Part shown: positions 4,626 to 8,411 of the stretch, one piece after another
Position numbering within the stretch: the first letter of the stretch is position 1
How the letters are laid out: each line of letters opens with the position of its first letter
Origin: Planctomycetota bacterium
Lineage (GTDB): Bacteria; Planctomycetota; MHYJ01; JACQXL01
DNA length: 8,411 bases
Reading direction: 5' to 3'
Assembly: GCA_016208805.1 (NCBI GenBank)
Contig: JACQXL010000044.1
Span: 1-8,411, forward strand
Translations under genes and position numbers: made by a program
The notes under the pieces: model-generated
The model's input: the letters and a program-made list of their open reading frames with translations, nothing else
What the model was told of the DNA's origin: nothing
Databases searched by the model: none

Positions 4626-4992
4626 CTAATTACCTTCCAGCAACTTTTTCCAGCGTTCAATATCGCGCCGGACGCCATCGGCGCCGGTGTTATTCGGGTC
4701 TATCTTAATGAGCATCTCGGCATCGGCTACGGCTGATTTATAATCTCTTAGCCAGGCATAAATATGGCAACGGTCAATATAGGCATCCTTATATTGGGGA
4801 TAAAGTTCAATGGCTTTAGTGTAATCGGCGATGGCATTCTTATAGTTGCCTTTTTTATAATAAATCAGCCCGCGGCGGTAATAATAGTGTGCCGAGGCGG
4901 GGTTCAGTTCCAATGCCTTGTTTATATCGTCCAGCGCCGGTTCGTAATTGCCTTGCTCTTAATGAGACTGGGCACGGCCGAGGTAGGCCTTA
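4626..4992 (-). pseudogene. Broken C-terminal TPR segment of the adjacent kinase
   Basis: After the kinase stop (TGA, 4993-4995), TPR sequence continues in another frame: DKAYLGRAQSH, then a TAA stop (4959-4961), then EQGNYEPALDDINKALELNP and two more repeats, ending EGN at TAG 4626-4628. Removing one base near 4992-4995 and reading the TAA as Tyr (TAT or TAC) gives one continuous protein of about 1201 residues with three further TPRs. The piece after the TAA could only start at TTG 4913 in mid-repeat, with no clear ribosome site, so it is unlikely to be an independent gene. Two lesions favour real decay over one sequencing error, though an assembly fault remains possible. Confidence 0.75.
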
Positions 4993-7900
4993 TCAGATTT
5001 CGGACGAATCATAGTCTAATTCCACGGCTTTATTATAATCCGTGATGGCCCGGTCATAATCGGCCTTAAAATAATAAGCCAACCCGCGCTTATAGTATAT
5101 TACTGGTTTAGCATTCAGTTCAATGGCTTTATTATAGTCCGTAATGGCCTTGTCCAGCAGTAAGCCCCAGTCAGGCGGTGATTTCTCGGTCACCTTCTTA
5201 TAATATGCCCAGCCGCGGTTATGATATGCTTCAGCCGTAAGCGAATCAAGACTTATCGCCCTGGTCTGGTCGGTAATTGCTTCATCATACATCTGTTTTT
5301 CCAGATAGGCCAGTCCGCGGTTATAGTAGGTCTCGCCCAGTTCGGGTTTTAATTCCAGGGCGTTATTGTAATCGGCGATGGCGCGGTCATAATCACGCTT
5401 TTCCGCATAGCATGCGCCGCGGTCGTTATATACCCCGCCCACATCCGGCGATAATTCTATCGCCCGGTTAAATTCTACGATGGCTTTGTCGTAATCGCCT
5501 TTGTTTTTATAGCACACGCCCCGGCCGGAATAGGCAACAGCCATATTAGGGTCAAGTTCTATGACCTTGGTATAATCCGCAATGGCGCGTTCGGTGTCGC
5601 CGGCATTCGCATAAGCAAACCCACGATTGTAATAAGCATTCAGGGGATTCGGTTGTAATGCTATCGTTTTGCTGAAATCTTTGATTGCCCGCGCATATTC
5701 TTTTTTCTGGACGTAGGTAAGAGCGCGATGGAAATAACCATCCACATCGGCAGGGTCTAACTCTACCTTTTTGGTGTAATCGGCAATGGCCTTGTCAAAT
5801 TCTTCCTTTAATTCGTAAAGTATGGCGCGGGTGTAATAGGCGTTTCCCAGCGCCGGGTCTATTGCGATTATGGATGTATAATCCTCAATCGCGCGGTCGT
5901 ATTCGCCGAGTACCCTGTAAACCAATGCGCGGTTATAGTAACTTTGCTGAACATTATATTTCAACTTGATGGACTGGCTGAAATCGGCCAGCGCTTTATC
6001 ATACTCTTTAATATTGCCATAGACCTCGCCGCGCCTGAAATAAACCTCTGCGAAATCCGGCGCTAAATCTATCACCTTGTTAAAATCAGCAATGGCTTTA
6101 TCATATTCCCGCCTGGCCGCATAAACATCGCCCCGGTTATAATAGGTCAGGATATGGTTCGGGTTGTGTTCTATTGCCTTGGTAAAATAGAGGATGGCGG
6201 GGTCATAGTCTTTTGACTGCGAATGTATCAGGGCGCCGGTGAAATATTCCTGGCTCAGTTCCGGATTTATCGCTATGGCTTTCTCATAATCGGATATGGT
6301 GCGTTCATAATCATTCATGCCGTCATAAAGACCGCCCCGTGCGATATAGGCCTCGGCAAAAGAAGGATTCAGTTCTATCGCCTTATTGAAATCGGCCAGG
6401 GCGAGTTCATAATTCCCTTTGGTCAAAATATACGAATACCCGCGGTTATAATAGGCCAGGGCATAATCCGGATTTAGTTTTATCGCTTCACTGAAACTCT
6501 GAATGGCTTCATTTTCCTGGTCAAGCCGCCGCTGGAGCATTCCCTTTGCAAAATATCCAATATAACTTTGCGGGTCGTATTTGAGGACGTTTTCCAGGTC
6601 GGTTATCGCTTCTTCGGACTTGTTTCGGGAATAGGCGGGAATCATTGCCCGTTCGTAATATGAATAGGCCAAACTTGGCGTGGCCTCAATGGCTTTGCTG
6701 AAATAGTCAAGAGCGTGGTTATAGTCTTTTTTATCCCTATAGACGTAACCGATGACCTGATAGGCCTCGCCGAAAGTCGGGTCAATCCGGAGCGATTCCT
6801 CGGCAATCCGGATTATCTCATCCTGCCCGGACGCGGTGACCTTCCGATCCAGCACGGCCTTGGCCTGCGCCCTGATTTCGGCCAGATGTTTTGCCGCGGC
6901 TGATTCGTCTTCAGCCCGCTTCTTTTCTTCGGCAATTCTGCGCTCCTGCTCTTTAATGGCATCCTCGCATTTTTCCTTCAGGGATTCTATCTCTGCATCT
7001 GTTGGCGCCAGGGCCAAGGCCTTGTTGCACCACTCCAGCGCATCTTTATAATGCTTTTGGGCTATCGCGCTCTGCGCTTCGCGTCGGTATAATTCCACCT
7101 CCTGTTTGGTCTGAACGGATGAAATTATCAGCCCGGCTGCCACCGCTATCAAGACGACGACCGCCGCTATGATTGAAATGCTGGCGATTCTATTCTTTCT
7201 GGCCCGGCGCCATATCTTGGTGGCTAACCCGAGCGGCGTGGCCGAGATTTCTTCGCCATCCAGATAATGCTTCAGGTCACCGGCTAATTCATTCGCCGTT
7301 TGATACCGGTTGGCCGCTTCTTTCTCCATACATTTCAGGCAAATGGTCTCCAGGTCGGAATGGATATTCGGCGCTATTTTGCGTGGCGGGACGGGGTCCT
7401 TATTGACCACGCTGTCCAGAATCTCATAGATTTCGCCGCTCTTGAAAGGCATATGGCCGGTCAGGGTATGATAAAATGTCGCGCCGAACGAAAAGATATC
7501 GCTGCGCGGGCCGATTCTGGTCTTGTCACCTTTGGTCTGCTCGGGTGACATATATGACGGCGTGCCCAATATCGTCCCGCTCAAGGTCAGCGATTTGCCT
7601 AATTTGCTGTTGCTTAATTCCTTGGCCAGCCCGAAGTCGGTCAGGTACGCCCGGCCGTTCTGGTCTATGAGAATATTGGACGGCTTGATATCGCGGTGGA
7701 TAATTTCCTGGGTATGGGCGTAATCAAGGGCACAGGCGATATCGTAAAATATCTCAGCCACCCGGCGCGGGGTAAGATTGGTATCCTTATCTTTTATCAT
7801 CGTATCAAGCGATGGGCCGTCAATATAATCCATTGTCAAATAATAAAACTTGTCCAGCGCGCCGAAGTCATAAACCATAATGATGTTGGCGTGCTTGAGT

Positions 7901-8232
7901 TTGGCCGTGGCCCGGGCCTCGCGCATAAACCGTTCTACTGATTCGGCTTCCTCCAACAGCAAAATCTTGATGGCCACCTGGCGGTTGAGGGTGGTGTCGT
8001 AGGCCAGATAGACCGCGCCCATACCGCCCTGGCCGAGTTTCTTTTCCAGATGATACTTGCCGAAGGTCTTGTCCACTATCGGGTCATTGACTTTATCCAG
8101 CCAGATTTTGACGGACGGATGGTCATCAAGTTGGTTATTCTGGCGGAGTTGGACGACCTCCGGACTGTTCCACCATGCCCGGAAGTGCTCCACGGATTTG
8201 AATGCCGGTAGTTTTATGGTTCGGTCTTGCAT
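4993..8232 (-). CDS. Transmembrane Ser/Thr protein kinase with TPR array (1079 aa)
   Basis: A Hanks-type (PknB-like) kinase. Residues 1-58 are an unassigned N-terminal segment. The kinase domain spans about 60-325: GQGGMG loop 67-72, VAIK Lys89, Glu105, HRDIKPSN 179-186 (catalytic Asp181), DFG 199-201 and GTPSYMSPE 223-231. All catalytic residues are present. One transmembrane helix lies at about 349-373. A degenerate TPR-like stretch follows (about 378-412), then a charged, probably coiled-coil stretch (about 415-465), then 17 tandem TPRs of about 34 residues from 488 onward. In this topology the kinase is cytoplasmic and the TPRs lie across the membrane, which would suit sensing of envelope proteins. 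The target is unknown. The ATG at 8232 has no Shine-Dalgarno sequence. The C-terminus is cut short by a frameshift. Downstream on the same strand is cooC. Confidence 0.93.
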   Translation of the reverse strand: MQDRTIKLPAFKSVEHFRAWWNSPEVVQLRQNNQLDDHPSVKIWLDKVNDPIVDKTFGKYHLEKKLGQGGMGAVYLAYDTTLNRQVAIKILLLEEAESVERFMREARATAKLKHANIIMVYDFGALDKFYYLTMDYIDGPSLDTMIKDKDTNLTPRRVAEIFYDIACALDYAHTQEIIHRDIKPSNILIDQNGRAYLTDFGLAKELSNSKLGKSLTLSGTILGTPSYMSPEQTKGDKTRIGPRSDIFSFGATFYHTLTGHMPFKSGEIYEILDSVVNKDPVPPRKIAPNIHSDLETICLKCMEKEAANRYQTANELAGDLKHYLDGEEISATPLGLATKIWRRARKNRIASISIIAAVVVLIAVAAGLIISSVQTKQEVELYRREAQSAIAQKHYKDALEWCNKALALAPTDAEIESLKEKCEDAIKEQERRIAEEKKRAEDESAAAKHLAEIRAQAKAVLDRKVTASGQDEIIRIAEESLRIDPTFGEAYQVIGYVYRDKKDYNHALDYFSKAIEATPSLAYSYYERAMIPAYSRNKSEEAITDLENVLKYDPQSYIGYFAKGMLQRRLDQENEAIQSFSEAIKLNPDYALAYYNRGYSYILTKGNYELALADFNKAIELNPSFAEAYIARGGLYDGMNDYERTISDYEKAIAINPELSQEYFTGALIHSQSKDYDPAILYFTKAIEHNPNHILTYYNRGDVYAARREYDKAIADFNKVIDLAPDFAEVYFRRGEVYGNIKEYDKALADFSQSIKLKYNVQQSYYNRALVYRVLGEYDRAIEDYTSIIAIDPALGNAYYTRAILYELKEEFDKAIADYTKKVELDPADVDGYFHRALTYVQKKEYARAIKDFSKTIALQPNPLNAYYNRGFAYANAGDTERAIADYTKVIELDPNMAVAYSGRGVCYKNKGDYDKAIVEFNRAIELSPDVGGVYNDRGACYAEKRDYDRAIADYNNALELKPELGETYYNRGLAYLEKQMYDEAITDQTRAISLDSLTAEAYHNRGWAYYKKVTEKSPPDWGLLLDKAITDYNKAIELNAKPVIYYKRGLAYYFKADYDRAITDYNKAVELDYDSSEI

Positions 8233-8244
8233 AAAGGATATTAA

Positions 8245-8272
8245 TTTTTAGCAACTGCCACGAAAATGTCAA
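8245..8272 (-). promoter_or_regulatory. Possible kinase promoter giving a near-leaderless mRNA
   Basis: The minus strand has TTGACA (8267-8272), a 16-base spacer, then TAAAAA (8245-8250, four of six consensus bases). Only 12 bases separate the -10 from the ATG at 8232. A normal start site would leave a leader of roughly 3-7 bases, consistent with the missing Shine-Dalgarno sequence. The -10 can also be read as AAAAAT at 17-base spacing. Confidence 0.45.
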
Positions 8273-8315
8273 GGGAAATTAGCCAATATCCTGAACTCTT
8301 GCGAAATGCCCCCTT

Positions 8316-8411
8316 TGTCATTCTGAACGGAGCGAAGCCCTTCGCTTACTGTCATTCTGAGCGAAGCGAAGAATCTACTTACGCTCAGGGTAAACTCCGT
8401 GAAGAATCTGC
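8316..8411 (+). repeat. Tandem TGTCATTCTGA / GCGAAGAATCT intergenic repeats
   Basis: TGTCATTCTGA occurs at 8316-8326 and 8350-8360. The second copy continues GCGAAGCGAAGAATCT, and GAAGAATCT recurs at 8401-8409 near the window edge. Between them AGCGAAG-CC-CTTCGCT (8331-8346) forms a hairpin. The same family appears inverted inside the 2331-2462 element. Such repeats are common intergenic elements in several uncultivated lineages. The array continues beyond the window, and I see no gene in 8273-8411. Confidence 0.7.

Noticed and set aside
4626..4913. Independent 95-residue TPR gene
   Set aside because: It would start at a TTG in the middle of a TPR with no clear ribosome site. The same frame upstream carries the matching first half of that repeat, so it is the severed tail of the kinase.
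4959..4996. Programmed +1 frameshift at the kinase stop, similar to prfB
   Set aside because: The slip site ATC-TGA has no prfB-like CTT-TGA-C context or upstream Shine-Dalgarno-like stimulator, and the shifted frame meets a TAA after about 11 codons. A programmed shift would not reach the remaining TPRs.
8251..8262. Fourth copy of the nested hairpin element
   Set aside because: The minus strand has GTGGCAGTT, like the outer arm of copy 1, but no pairing arm or constant loop lies nearby. The match is too short to support.
8316..8411. CRISPR array
   Set aside because: The repeated units are uneven in length and spacing, have no unique spacers of constant size, and match a dispersed intergenic repeat family.

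Overview
The window looks like chromosomal DNA from an uncultivated, probably anaerobic, Gram-negative-type bacterium. The visible support is a lipobox lipoprotein with LysM and M23-like domains, a Hanks-type kinase fused to a long TPR array, a CooC-type nickel chaperone (which implies carbon monoxide dehydrogenase elsewhere in the genome), and stereotyped intergenic repeats at almost every gene junction. Planctomycetota or a similar candidate phylum fits this combination, but that placement is inference. The sequence alone does not prove it.

Layout. Positions 1-1998 carry the translation cluster rpsB - tsf - pyrH, read on the minus strand; pyrH runs off the left edge. The spacer at 1999-2465 has no protein gene. 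It holds a possible divergent promoter pair around a small palindrome, a tRNA-Gly(CCC) gene and several structured repeats. Positions 2466-3916 carry three closely spaced plus-strand genes: a LysM/M23-like lipoprotein, a small FmdB-type zinc-ribbon protein and a HIT-family nucleotide-binding protein. From 8232 down to 3873 a minus-strand unit holds a very large transmembrane serine/threonine kinase with TPRs, a decayed piece of its C-terminus, and cooC. cooC converges on the HIT gene with a 44-base overlap.

The most interesting signals are not ordinary genes. (1) Three hairpin elements share nearly constant internal-loop sequences while their stems differ but stay paired. (2) A 132-base element with near-perfect 16-base terminal inverted repeats ends three bases before the lipoprotein start codon. 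(3) The kinase reading frame is broken near its C-terminus by both a frameshift and a nonsense codon, and the remaining TPR frame ends directly against the cooC start codon. (4) The M23 domain has lost most of its zinc and catalytic ligands. I see no CRISPR array, transposase or phage gene.
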